Source of the DNA: Morinoia aosen
Lineage: Eukaryota; Arthropoda; Malacostraca; Amphipoda; Talitridae
Reading direction: 5' to 3'
DNA length: 64,000 bases
Assembly (NCBI GenBank): GCA_030386875.1
Contig: CM059568.1
Coordinates: forward strand, 13,580,316 to 13,644,315
The notes under the pieces were generated by a model that worked only from the letters and a program-made list of their open reading frames with translations, had not been told where the DNA came from and searched no databases. The translations under genes were made by a program, and so were the position numbers. Positions 29,388 through 40,470 of the stretch are shown in pieces (within the stretch, counting starts at the first letter, position 1; every line of letters starts with the position of its first letter).

Positions 29388-31060
29388 AAAAAATTTTCCT
29401 TTAAACAATTTATTTACTACAAGCGATACAGCAATAGATTGTATCTTAATCTAGTAAAAATGGACACATATGAGAATAGCCACTTGTGGGCCGGAATACG
29501 TTTCGCGACTTCTTAGGCACCCTATAATCAACGCTATTCCAAGCAGTACAATGTACAGTTGTGTTTAACCTAATTTATTTAAGCTAGGGAGATACTAGAC
29601 TGATAAATAAATTGGTTCACTAATAATTCAATGCTTAATTTTTACAAAAATAGTTAATATGGGCTAGATGGGAACAGTATATTCTAGGATACGATTAGTA
29701 GCAGACTATGTCATTATTCTGTCATTAATCATGGCAAATTAACTTATGGCAGTCATATGGCAGAAAAAATTTTGACATTATAATCTGATGTGATTAATAT
29801 TTCGATAGGAAAAGGGATTCAAGATTCGTTTTGACCGCTTTGTAAAAACTTTTCCACGGGTCTCAGCAGGGATTACATTCCAATTCTTAGCACCAATGAA
29901 GGGCAGACTATGCCCTTGTGACCGAGTGTTGTCTGTGTTGTGACCGAGATTTTGAATAATAAGGAAGTAGGAAGTTACTTTTATTTCGGGTTAAATGATC
30001 ATGATGTCCAGTTTGTGCAGTTAATAATTGTTTTAGTTCTCTGTCGCCATCATCAGTCAGTGTTTTCCATCATACTTGAAATATTTCGATGTAGAGATCC
30101 AAAACTTTAAGTATTTTTAGACTTTTGAATGCATCATTTATGTGACCTTTATATTCTAATTTCTTTACAGCTCTAATGGCTTTATTTTGCAGCCCAATGC
30201 GAAAATTGGTTTTATTTTTTCAGTTCCGGGACAAGCATCTATTCCGAATTGTAGATATGGTGAAATGATCGTTCGATAAAGTATTTTTAAAGTTTCTTAG
30301 GACAATGCATTTTTTATTTTATGAAGGATTCCAACGGGTTTTTATAATTTAGTACTGATATGTGCAATTTGCTCTGTGTTTGTCGGATGTTCATCTAATA
30401 TAATGCCCAGGAAGTGACGGGAGTTGGTTTCTTCAATTTTATCATCACCAATTTCGATGTGTGGAATAGACACATTTCTCTTGTGTAAGAATGTAGCGTA
30501 TTTTGTTTCATCGATATTAAGGTATATTTTATTGGCTTTAAAATACATTGAAACCTTTTGCTGCTCATTATTTACGCTCTTGGCAATTGAAATTGGATTT
30601 TCATTCGGAAGAGCTTTAGAGAGCGTTCTTTCGTCGGCAAAAAGTATGAATTTGAAGAATGAAGTAGATTTAACTATATCGTTGATGAAGATCAAAAAGA
30701 GAAAGAGAAGAGGCCCAGGGACCGACCCTTGGGGTATTCCATCGCTGATTGTCAGTAGTTCCAATTGCGCATCGTCAATGCCGACATCTTGCTTCCTATT
30801 TGTTAAGTATAATTTGGACCAATCGTGCAACTCCTCTAATGCCATAACAGTGTAGTTTCGACTGTAAAATGTTATTGTCCACGCAATCGAATACTTTTCG
30901 AAATTCAAGAAACACAGGGAAATCATCATCTATATTTGAGTGAAGGTAATGTGAATGGTTTGAGCAGGCGCCAAGCTCTTATAATATCAGCTATGTATCC
31001 AGTACATTTACGCGTACAGTAGTTTTTTCGATGTTCGTATGATTTGTAATTCATATTTAC
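29388..31060 (-). mobile_element. LINE copy A (CR1/Jockey group), 5'-truncated and internally deleted
   Basis: Reads 3' to 5' on this strand. The 3' end, rich in AAACAATTTATTTACTAC, matches the ends of copies B and C. RT-coding homology runs to about 30940. Near 30960 the sequence jumps to the region upstream of the RT (AGGCGCCAAG, matching 42818 in copy C), so about 0.6 kb has been deleted. Confidence 0.8.
30342..30929 (-). pseudogene. LINE A reverse transcriptase fragment
   Basis: 195 open codons. They include SDGIPQGSVPGPLL (RT block with the PQG motif), a catalytic-loop region FADERT where functional RTs have FADD, and the thumb segment FLGIILDEH. The catalytic second Asp is replaced by Glu, the palm and fingers are missing, and the frame is truncated, so it is inactive. 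Confidence 0.85.
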
Positions 31061-31276
31061 AAAGCCTTAACCATAGATAAATTAAAATGCACATGATGAT
31101 CATAAATACTGTTTTGCTCTTTTATTTTTATGACGGTTAGACTAGCACAAATGCATGCAGGTAATCATATATAGTATGTGTCAAATCATGCCGGGAAAAC
31201 TTTATCACTCGAACTATGTAGATGTCGGTGAAACTCGTATCAAGATACAACCATTAATCATTTTTTAATCATTAAT

Positions 31277-31326
31277 CAAACTACAGGATCAAGATACAAT
31301 CATTTTTACCTTGATCCTGTAGTTTG
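31277..31326. repeat. Perfect 17-bp hairpin just upstream of LINE B
   Basis: CAAACTACAGGATCAAG (31277-31293) and its exact reverse complement (31310-31326) with a 16-base loop, about 50 bp before the LINE B ATG. It may belong to the LINE 5' UTR or mark the junction with LINE A. Confidence 0.85.
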
Positions 31327-31375
31327 TATCATTTTTATTTTTACGTTACATTTTACTTACTGTCTCTTAATTCTA

Positions 31376-32929
31376 ATGACTGACCATGTTGATATATTCG
31401 ACAATATTGATCCAGATCTCAATCATTTGAATAGACTGCACCCAAACCTAAATGAAACTGGAAACTGTAAATACCTATATATTAAAAAATTCAATGAATT
31501 GATGAGGAAGACCTGTAACGATTTTTCTCTGTTATGTTGGAACTTTAGATCCATTTATCCGAAAATAGATGAAATATCTTGTACTATCACTGAGCTGAAC
31601 AGCAATTTTGATGTTCTCAGTTTCACCGAAAGTTGGCTAGACGACTCATCTAAAGACCTGATTCAAATTCAAAACTATTATAGCCATCATTCACTCCGTA
31701 GTAACAAACGTGGTGGTGGCATTAGTATGGATATATCTAAACATATATCTTCGAAAGTCATTTTAAGTGCAACTATGAATCGTGAACATATTGAGAATTT
31801 ATTTATAGAACTAACGAAAAATTATAAACGGATTATGCTTGGGACAGTATATAGGGCCCCAACAGCTTGTAACGTCTCTTTCCTGAACGAGCTTCAAAGC
31901 ATAATATCTCAGTTCAACAAGTCTCTATATAATGACATAATAATCTGCGGGGATTTCAACTACGATCTTCTGCAATATGATAGCTGTGAGCAAACCTCAA
32001 ACTTCATAAATGTTTTTCAGTCTAGCTCCTTCCTTCCAATCATCACGAAACCTACACGTGTTGCTTCTGAATCGGCTACGTTACTCGATAATATTTTTAT
32101 GTTAGATCCGACTGATTTTCTTACCGGCATAATAATTTCTGACTTATCAGACCATTTCCCGGTGTTTCTCATCAAGAAAAATGTCTATAGTCCTTGTACC
32201 AGCCCACAGGCTGATACTTATTCATTTCGTTGTGTAAACGAATACAACTTGGGAACAATGCGAACTGTTCTAGAAGAATTAATGCCATCATTTGACATCT
32301 ATGAACGGGACAATAATGCGATTAACATTGATGAAGCAATACTAAATTTAACTGAAATTACAACGACCGCATATAACCAGTGTTGTCCAATAATCACCCG
32401 CACAATTACGCCGAAAAATAAACAAAAGCCCTGGATTACTGAAGATATCGTGATCAATATAAAGAATCGTCAAGCGTACCTAGCCTTACTATACGAAGGG
32501 CGAATATCTAAAGTATCGTATAACAGATTCAGGACTCATGTGACAAATCAAATACGAACCTCAAAAAGAGACTACTTCACGCGCAAATTTACTGAATGCA
32601 AAACTGAAATTAAAAAAACTTGGCGCCTGCTTAATTCATGCTATAAACCGAATAATAATACTACGAAAACAATTGAGTCCGTCGTTCACGAAAATGTAAA
32701 ATACCACGAGAAAAAAGATATTGCAACTGTGTTTAACAACTTTTTTTGTAAACATAGGAAAAATATAGCCGATAGTGTCTTCAGTGAACCCACAGACCAC
32801 TTGCAATACATGGACCATGTCCGTGAACCTAACTCTTTCTTTTTCACGCCAACTAATCCCTCTGATGTAATTACGTGCATAATAAACTTGAAAAATAAAT
32901 CAAGTGGATTGGAAAATTTTGTTGGCTAA
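31376..32929 (+). pseudogene. LINE B endonuclease region
   Basis: 517 open codons from an ATG at 31376. An APE-type endonuclease occupies about residues 40-280: LLCWNFRS, SFTESWLDD (metal-binding Glu), GTVYRAP, CGDFNYDLL (Asp/Asn) and SDLSDHFPVFL (catalytic Asp-His). It nicks target DNA to prime reverse transcription. The frame ends shortly before the RT, which continues in the +1 frame from about 32904, so an indel near 32910-32925 has broken a once-continuous ORF. Confidence 0.9.
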
Positions 32930-33643
32930 AGTTCTTAAGGCTATAGCTGATACAATAGCACCGTGCATATCTTATATTATCAACCAATCCCTTTCTCAAG
33001 TTATCTTCCCCAACTCTTTCAAAATTGCGAGAATGACTCCTATTTTTATTAATGGTGATAAAAACTGCATTAACAATTATAGACCTATCTCTTTACTACC
33101 AATTAGTAGCAAAATATTCAAGAAAATTGTGTATAAAAAAGTGTATTCATATTTTGAACAAAAATCTTTCCTCTACGACAAACAATACGGTTTTCGTTCT
33201 AAGAAATCTACGACCCAAGCTATATTAAATCATTTGCAATACCTTTATTCTAATATAGAGGAAGGAAAGCTTGTTTTCTCCGTATTTCTTGACTTTCGAA
33301 AAGCATTCGATTGTGTGGACCATAACGTATTACTCTCGAAACTACATTGTTATGGCATTCGAGGGGCTGCCCATGATTGGTTCAGATCATACGTAGCAAA
33401 TCGGAAACAATACGTTGTCATTGACGACGCAAAATCAGACCCACAGACAATTAGCCATGGAGTTCCACAAGGATCTATCCTTGGGCCTCTCCTATTTCTA
33501 ATTTCTATCAATATCATTAAATCTACATCATTTTTTAAATTCATACTTTTTGCCGATGACAGTACGTTTTCTGCGGTCCTTCCGAACCAAAATCCCACTA
33601 CAATTGCGGAGAGTATAAATAATGAACTCCATAAGGTTTCACT
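32904..33643 (+). pseudogene. LINE B reverse transcriptase, 5' part
   Basis: RT blocks include INNYRPISLLPISSKIF, YGFRSKKSTTQAIL, FLDFRKAFDCVDHN, HGVPQGSILGPLL and FADDST. A one-residue loss changes the usual FIND to IN before IIKSTS. The coding sequence is cut at 33643 by the Copia LTR and resumes at 39070. The first codon of the open frame is GTG, so this is not an independent gene. Confidence 0.9.
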
Positions 33644-33880
33644 TATTGAAGGTAGGTTAAGTAAGACGAGACACTTGGAGTTTGTATAATCAGTACACAC
33701 AGCAGGACACAGTTTACATCACGAAGGATAGCGGTGGAGTGGACTTCAGCCAAGCCCGAGAACCATGAGCTCAGTTCTCAGCGCGGAGTACTGTCTAAAC
33801 ACATTCTAACACAAGAACACTGTAACATTATCAGTATTATACACATATACATTCAAGGTGCTACAATAAAGGTTTCAACA
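33644..33880 (-). repeat. Copia 3' LTR
   Basis: 237 bp. On the minus strand it begins TGTTGAAACC and ends TTCAATA, an atypical TA terminus instead of CA. Differs from the 5' LTR at two positions (near 33828 and 33847). Confidence 0.93.
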
Positions 33881-33887
33881 CTCCTTC

Positions 33888-36800
33888 TCACATTGAATGT
33901 GTGTCAGATGAGACCATTCCTAACTTCGTTCTCAGCCTATAGAACTTTTCTATGGGCAGGTTCTTGGTAAATATGTCGGCGAGCATTTCGTCGGTAGGGC
34001 AATACACTACGTTTATGTCTTTGTTACTTACAAGATCCCGTACATAGTGAAACTTAATATCGATGTGCTTGCTCCTCCCATGATATTTGGGATTGTTGGC
34101 AAGACAGATGGCTGACTGGTTGTCTTCGTTTATAAACATTGGTTCCACAGTACCAAATTTTAGATCACTGAGTAAGTGCTTCAACCAGACAGCCTCTTGA
34201 GCCGCACCGGCAAGAGCAACGTATTCGGCTTCTGCAGTTGAGAGGGCTACACAAGTTTGTTTATTAGATCTCCACGTAATTACCGAATTACTGAGGGTGA
34301 AACAGTCATTAGAGGTAGACTTTCGGTCATTTTTATCACCAGCCCAGTCAGCATCTGAATAACCAATGCAAGTATCAGAACATTTGCTATACAAGAGACC
34401 TAGTTTGGAGGTGCCTCTCAGTTACCTGAATATTCTCTTAACACACATCCAATGCTGTTCAAGAGGTTTGGAGCTGTATTTAGCAACATTATTCACTGCG
34501 AATGCAATGTCAGGTCGAGTTCTGGTTGACAAATACAAAAGGCTACCTACAGCACTTTGATAAGTAGCAGGGTCAAATTCGACATCATTTTGGGAGCATA
34601 TCGGATTTACATTTACATCAGCGGGAGTTGCAACAGGTTTACAATTATCAAAGCCAAATTTTGACAACAGAGCCTCAGTGTAAGCAGTTTGATTTAAGAA
34701 AACATTGTTTTTAGATTGTACAACACTTACACCTAGGAAGTAACTCAGCACGCCAAGGTCTTTCATTTGGTATTGGGTAGAAAGACTCATCTTTATTTGA
34801 TTTATTTCGTCCCCAGACTCAGAAGCAATTATTAGATCGTCTACATACACCGCCACAATACACAGTTTCTTCTCTTGAACACGAGTGTATATACAAGCAT
34901 CACTCTTAGATTGTACAAAACCCAATTTCTTCAAATAGCTATCTAGTGTAGTATTCCAACACTTAGGAGCTTGTTTTAGTCCGTAGAGCGATTTTTGTAG
35001 TTTACACACAAGATTTTCTTTGCCTTTGATAACAAAACCGTCAGGTTGAACCAGGTACAGTTCTCCAACCAGTTCTCCATTAAGAAAGGCTGTTGCAACG
35101 TCCATGTGATGGACTTGTATGTTGCATTTGGCAGCCAAAGCTATTACTGTCCTGACAGATTCAAATCGAACCACGGGACTGAAGGTCTCGTCGTAGTCAG
35201 TGCCATATTTTTGTGAGTAGCCCTGAGCCACATGGCGAGCTTTGTACGAGCAAATGCTTCCGTCGGGTCCGGTTTTTCTTTTAAAGATCCATTTTGATTT
35301 GATAGGTTTTTTGTCATTAGGACACTCTACAAGAGACCATACTTTGTTTTGATTTATAGACTCCATCTCATTCTCCATAGCTGTTTCCCATAGTTTTGCT
35401 TCTGGTCCACTGTGTGCTTCTTGAACACAAGATGGTATATCAAGCTCATTTTTCATTAAATACACCCATTCACCAAACCTATTAGGAGCGCGTCGATACC
35501 TGGCTGATTGTCTAGGCTCCACTCCCTCCATCCCAGCATCTGACTGTCTATGCTCCACCCCTCCCTCAGAGTCTTCTGGTTCTGGATCCTGAGGAAGAAG
35601 AGTAAAATTACCATCATTTACTTCAGAAGGCTCCTTCTCAATTGGCATCTGCTGAGATTCATTGAACATAACGTCTCTACTCAAAAATATCCTTCTGCTG
35701 CTTATGTCATACAGACGATATCCCTTGGATCCACTTCCATATCCTACAAGAACACACGGTTTAGATTTTGGATCAAGTTTTTCCCTCTCATCTTTGGGGA
35801 CATGTGCGTACGCACTGCAGCCAAAGGTTTTGAGGTGCTGTACATTGGGCTTGTGTCCATTAAGGGCCTGATAAGGTGTCATATCATTCAATGCACTAGC
35901 AGGGCTCCTATTTTTGACATACACGGCAGTTGATATAGCTTCACCCCAGAATGATTTTGGTAACTTTGAACCAGACAGCATGGCTCTGACAGAGTTAAGG
36001 AGAGTTCTATTCATTCTTTCTGCAACTCCATTTTGTTCAGGTATCTTAGGCACAGTTTTTTCATGGATAATTCCTTCCCTTTTTAGGAATTGTTCAAAGT
36101 CATTAGAGATGTATTCCCCACCGTTATCGGAGCGCAGAATTTAACGTTTGTGATCATAGTGATTTTCTACCAAGGATTTGAACTCCTGAAACACTTTAAA
36201 AACATCACTCTTATGTTTGATAATGTACACCCAAGTATATCTGGAGTGGTCGTCTATGAAGGTTACAAAATACCTTCCACTCCCAAGTGATATGGGATTA
36301 AGCTGGCCACACACATCACTGTGGATAAGTTCTAAGGGTTGGCGTTCCCTTTTGTGATTTGTTTTGGGGAACGGAAGCCTATGATTTTTACCACCACAAC
36401 AGTTTTCACAAAAAATGTTATCTCCACTCACAGAACAATCAAAACCTCTAACAAGATTCTTAGTGGCTAATTTCTTAAGATTATTGAATCCTAGATGACA
36501 AAATCGTTTATGCCACAGAATTTCATCAGAGGAAACGTTCATGCATTTAGCAGCTGAATTAAGGGTGCAATTAAGTTTATACAATTTTCCTACGTTACTG
36601 CCTAAGGCAATTAATTCATCGTCTTTATTTACCATCTTACATGAGCTTTCGTCAAAGTAAACCGAGTTTCCACTTTCTGTAATCTGAGGCACAGAAAGTA
36701 AATTGTAGGCTAAGCCAGGTACATACAAGACATTCTTAACAACACAGGTATCTACTAGACCTTTAGGCAACAACACCATAACTTCAACATCACCTACACC

Positions 36801-36982
36801 AACACCTTGCAAGTTTCTACCATCACCAACTTCAATGTTAATTGGACTAGATAGCTCATTCATACAAGAAAAATCATTCCTATTATTACACATGTGTGCT
36901 GTTGCACCGGAATCAATTACCCAACAATTATTGATATTTATCACAGACAATGCACTGATATAATTTGTTTTAACTAGGGGTG
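33888..36982 (-). pseudogene. pol: Copia pol: protease, integrase, RT, RNase H, with two nonsense codons
   Basis: One continuous frame interrupted by TAA at 36141-36143 and TAA at 34422-34424. Seen in order: protease DSGATAHMCNN; integrase zinc site HKRFCHLGF...CENC; core Asp in HSDVCG, then SDNGGEY and EQNGVAERMNR; RT with KWIFKRK, RHVAQGYSQKYG and YVDDLIIAS; RNase H with GYSDADWAGD, ALSTAEAEYVAL and HIDIKFHYVRD. Each stop differs by one base from the expected sense codon (Lys-like before ILRSDNGG; Tyr-like before LRGT). There is no frameshift, so the damage is by point mutation. Confidence 0.92.
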
Positions 36983-37909
36983 AAGCTAGATTAGGAGTTC
37001 ATTGCCCTCAATCAATTCTTTTGACTAGTGACACGAGTTTTTCAATACTCGTGTGTGTGTATCATCTAAGTGTATTAATTTTAAGATATTTTAAAAACCA
37101 ATGATGGTACTTTTGTACCATCTCTATTGGAAATAAACCATTTTTTTTCTTTTTTATGTGTACATATATGTGTATATATTTACATGTATGTGTGCACATA
37201 TGTGAGTACTAAACTGACAACTAGCATTTTACTAGAGATAATGGTCTTTTTCTGTTCACTCTCAACTTGTAACATTACCTAACTCGTCATCTCTATATTA
37301 TTGTAAAGCATTCATGTACAAACTATACATTTGTTGTACGATCATCCATTTATATTCAAATAAAATGCTTATTAACTAACGACCGTTATGTTAAAATTGT
37401 TGAATTAGAAATACAAAACTTATAATCTTCTTGGTCCTCATGCTTATGCGTACATATGTATATATATATATATATCTGTATGTGTGTGTGTATGTATGTA
37501 TATATGTATGTACGTATATATATGTATATGGATTTGTATTTATATTTTTTTTCATGCTTCCTTAAAATGACACTTTTGAACATTTGCCGAAACAAGCGAT
37601 TCATATATTATTTCCTGGCATCAATAATTGCGAAGTTTTATGTCATGTACATGTAAACTGTCAAAAGTTTTTTCACCCCACAATGAAAATGCATCGTCCA
37701 TGAATTTGCGTTATCTCTTATAATTATCATTACATGTATTGTCAAATGTAGATTAAGCAAGATTAGGAGTACATTGCCCTCAATCATTTATTTTCGACTA
37801 GTGACACGAGTTTTTCAATACTCGTGTGTGTGTATCATCTAAGTGTATTAATTTTAAGATATTTAAAAACCAATGATTGTAATATTGTACAATCTCTATT
37901 GGAAATAAA
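36983..37909. mobile_element. Insertion with 155-bp terminal direct repeats inside Copia
   Basis: Two near-identical blocks (36983-37137 and 37755-37909) share AAGC-AGATTAGGAGT, CACGAGTTTTTCAATACTCGTG (itself palindromic) and ATTGGAAATAAA. They flank 617 bp of AT-rich DNA with a TATATA/TGTATG microsatellite (37456-37530) and no ORF. The position between Copia gag and protease is not native. The layout resembles a TRIM, but the ends are not TG...CA and I cannot define a target duplication. Confidence 0.7.
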
Positions 37910-38679
37910 GTTTTCTTCTCAACTGCTACAAAATTGTTTTGGTCTTCTGTGTGGTTCCCATCTTCTTTCTTCAACTTTTCTTGATAGATCCAGCACTTGG
38001 TACGTAGGTGTCCCAATTTTCCGCATTCGTAGCACCTTGAGGTTTTCAATTTGGAGGTCACAAGGGATTTTTCCCTGAAGTCTGAAGCACTTTGGTTTTT
38101 CAGTTTTGCTTCTTCATTCAGAAGACGCTCTGTCACAATATCCCATGACGGTAGTTTTTCATGAGCTTCCAGTGCAGTCACCAGTGTGGAGAAATAGTCG
38201 GGAAGTGACGACAGCAAGATTATTACACGACTTTCTTCATCAACAGCGTCATCAATCACACTCAAGGACTCAAATATTTCGACAAATGCTTTGAGATGAG
38301 TTTGTAAGTCTTGGTCTTCTTTTAGTTTCATGTTGTAGAGTCTTTTACGTAGTCTGAACTTGTTAGACCAAGTTTTCTTTTGGAATGTATCTTCATTCTT
38401 ATGCCATAGTTGCACAGGGTCAGTAGCATCACCCAATAAATAAAGTTGACTTGTTTCGACACCAAGCACAATTGTTGCAAGTGCACTGTCGCGTCTTTCT
38501 TCAAATTTTCTTCGAGCAGTCTCGTCCGTAGTCTGTGGCATGGTTTCCGTTCCTCGAACCAAGTTCCACAGTTTTTCCTTCATCAGGATCATCTTCATTT
38601 GCAGCTTCCACGTAGGATAGTTTTTATCATTAAGAGCCGTGAGGCAGTTCTTTGCACTTTCACTTACGGAGCCTGCCAC
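37910..38679 (-). pseudogene. gag: Copia gag
   Basis: Copia-type gag: an N-terminal NYPTWKLQMKMIL block, a capsid helical region, and a CCHC knuckle CYECGKLGHLRTKC followed by a charged tail. The position where the ATG is expected (38677-38679, before Ala-Gly-Ser) is GTG, with no better in-frame ATG until about residue 28. The original coding sequence stops at about 37910, where an unrelated insertion begins; the open frame runs another 37 codons into it. Confidence 0.88.
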
Positions 38680-38813
38680 GTTTCTTTCTCTTTCACCGTT
38701 TCTGTCTCACACAGCACTAACAAATCACCAACGTCTGTTCTCGCTGTCCCGGGCTGTTTTTCGCTTCGGGACTTAGGATAACCTCACTTGATATTGCTTC
38801 ATCGGAAGGTTTT

Positions 38814-38827
38814 CTGGGCCCATAACC
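38814..38827 (-). promoter_or_regulatory. Copia primer binding site for an initiator-tRNA half molecule
   Basis: Immediately inside the 5' LTR the plus strand reads CTGGGCCCATAACC. This matches the anticodon stem and loop of eukaryotic initiator tRNA-Met (CAT anticodon), so the element's RNA is complementary to an internal tRNA region. Drosophila copia is known to prime from a cleaved initiator tRNA half in the same way. Confidence 0.85.
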
Positions 38828-39064
38828 TATTGAAGGTAGGTTAAGTAAGACGAGACACTTGGAGTTTGTATAATCAGTACACACAGCAGGACACAGTTTA
38901 CATCACGAAGGATAGCGGTGGAGTGGACTTCAGCCAAGCCCGAGAACCATGAGCTCAGTTCTCAGCGCGGAGTACTGTCTAAACACATTCTAACACAAGA
39001 ACACTGTAATATTATCAGTATTATACACAAATACATTCAAGGTGCTACAATAAAGGTTTCAACA
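38828..39064 (-). repeat. Copia 5' LTR
   Basis: 237 bp, same termini as the 3' LTR. TCACT follows at 39065-39069. Confidence 0.93.
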
Positions 39065-39415
39065 TCACTGTGGCTTAAAGCTAATAAAATAAGCCTTAAT
39101 ATCGATAAAACAACGTATATTACATTCTCATACAAGAAAAATATATCTCTACCATGCATTAAAATTGGCGATGGTGAAATCAAAGTAACCAACTCAAGTA
39201 AATTCCTGGGCATCATAATAGACAAACATCTAACCTTTAAAGAGCACATAGCTCATATTAGTTCTAAATTTTCAAAATCTATCGGAATCCTAAATAAAGT
39301 TAAAAATTTCCTGCCTGAAACAGCCTTACAAATGCTCTACCGAACGCTCATTTCACCATACTTGCAATACGGAATAGAAGCATGGCACGGAACTGATAAA
39401 AATAAAACCAACTAA
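39065..39415 (+). pseudogene. LINE B reverse transcriptase, thumb region after the Copia insertion
   Basis: Begins with the target duplication TCACT and continues the RT frame: WLKANKISLNIDKT, then FLGIIIDKHLTFKEH and LYRTLISPYLQYGIEAW, a C-terminal block of CR1/Jockey-type RTs. The frame stops at 39413-39415 and homology resumes in another frame. Confidence 0.88.
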
Positions 39416-39426
39416 ATTTTTAACCT

Positions 39427-39801
39427 GCAAAAAAAAACATAAGAGCGGTAAAGAATCTAGAATATAATGCTCACACAAATGATTCATTCAAAAATTTACG
39501 AATACTTAAGCTCTCGGATCTCTACAAAATCTCCATTTGCAATTTCATTTACAAAACATTAATAAATGATGGCGACAATAGCCTAAAACAATTATTAACT
39601 GCGCAAACTGGTCATCACGACCATTTAACCCGAAATAGAAGTAAATTCATGCTTCCTTATTACTCAAAGGCTCGGCCACAACACAGTATCCTCTTCGTTG
39701 GAACTAAAACTTGGAACTCAATACCTGCGGAGATCCGTGAAAGTAATTCTTATAAGGTATTCAAAAAAAATCTTGAGTCTCACTTCCTATCAGATTACTA
39801 G
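39427..39801 (+). pseudogene. LINE B ORF2 C-terminus, frameshifted
   Basis: After a poly-A run near 39431 the frame reads NLEYNAHTND...RNRSKFMLPYYSK and GTKTWNSIPAEIRE, the conserved C-terminal tail of this LINE group. It ends at a stop just before 39802. The short A9 run near 39430 is the likely site of the frameshift. Confidence 0.8.
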
Positions 39802-40199
39802 TCGTGTAAGATCACAGAGTCAAACCTTGTCCCCTACATAACTGGTCCTAATAATGTAATTTGCCTTGGTTAATTTCGCCGATCTTCAGTCTGTTCTTAA
39901 ATCGTTTGTCGAATATACTGTTGAATCCAGTCCATATGAACTATATTGTAAAATGAAGTATCTAATTTCGATTTAATTATCTCATTGATCAGTCTAATGC
40001 GTCTCTAGTTTAAGTGAATTAGGTTAAACATTATTGTACTCCTTCGACTAACCTTGATGGTAGGATGCCCTAGAAGTCACTGAACTTATTCGGGCCCACA
40101 GGTAGCTATACTCAAATTTTACCATTGTACTAGACTTAAGAAACATTCTATCTCTGTATCACCTGTGGTAAATAAATTGTTTTAATAATAATGAAGGCA

Positions 40200-40470
40200 T
40201 CTACGGATGCTTTATTTCCAATCAAGCCTGATACATATCACCTTGTACATTGGATTTTCAAATGCCTTATAACTAACGCCAGGACGCCATGACGCTTTCC
40301 CCCGGTCAAGACCGGTACCCATTTCAGACACCTGGGTAGAGTGGGGTATTGTGCTTGGAATTTTTCTCCTATACCCAACAGAGAAAATCACCACTGCCTG
40401 CGCCGAGATTCGATCCCGGGTCTCTGCCGCACGGCGGCAGAACCTCTACCACATGGCTATGGCGGCACAT
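40200..40470 (-). mobile_element. tRNA-derived SINE
   Basis: Read on the minus strand from about 40468. A pol III A-box-like TAGCCATGTGGTAGAGG lies at 40444-40460, a perfect hairpin TCTGCCGC...GCGGCAGA at the anticodon-arm position, and a B-box-like GGATCGAATCTC near 40408-40419. A tRNA-unrelated body follows, ending near 40200. The acceptor stem does not pair, so it is not a working tRNA. It sits between the 3' ends of LINE copies B and C. A partial tail-like copy is near 25480-25520. Confidence 0.75.

Larger units (their letters stand above)
33644..39064 (-). mobile_element. Ty1/Copia retrotransposon, 5.4 kb, nested in LINE B
   Basis: Runs right to left. LTRs of 237 bp (33644-33880 and 38828-39064) flank gag and a PR-IN-RT-RNaseH pol, the Copia order. 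The 5-bp TCACT duplication surrounds it. The PBS is at 38814-38827. A purine run, GAGAAGGAG on the minus strand, borders the 3' LTR as polypurine tract. The LTRs differ at two positions. The coding region is dead: gag starts with GTG, pol has two nonsense codons, and a 0.9-kb insertion separates gag from protease. Confidence 0.95.
31330..40190 (+). mobile_element. LINE copy B (CR1/Jockey group), interrupted by Copia
   Basis: EN-RT element in two parts (to 33643 and from 39065), separated by a Copia insertion with TCACT duplication at 33639-33643 and 39065-39069. The two flanks join inside the RT coding region exactly where copy C continues. The 3' end is GTAAATAAATTGTTTTAATAATAAT. It has no ORF1 upstream and carries at least two frameshifts. 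The nearest full relative is copy C at 40672-44110. Confidence 0.9.

Noticed and set aside
30424-30855. 143-codon plus-strand ORF
   Set aside because: Antisense of the LINE A reverse transcriptase.
37456-37530. TATATA/TGTATG tract as a coding region
   Set aside because: Simple microsatellite; open frames on both strands are a by-product.
40400-40470. Functional tRNA gene
   Set aside because: A- and B-box-like motifs exist but the acceptor ends do not pair; a SINE explains it better.
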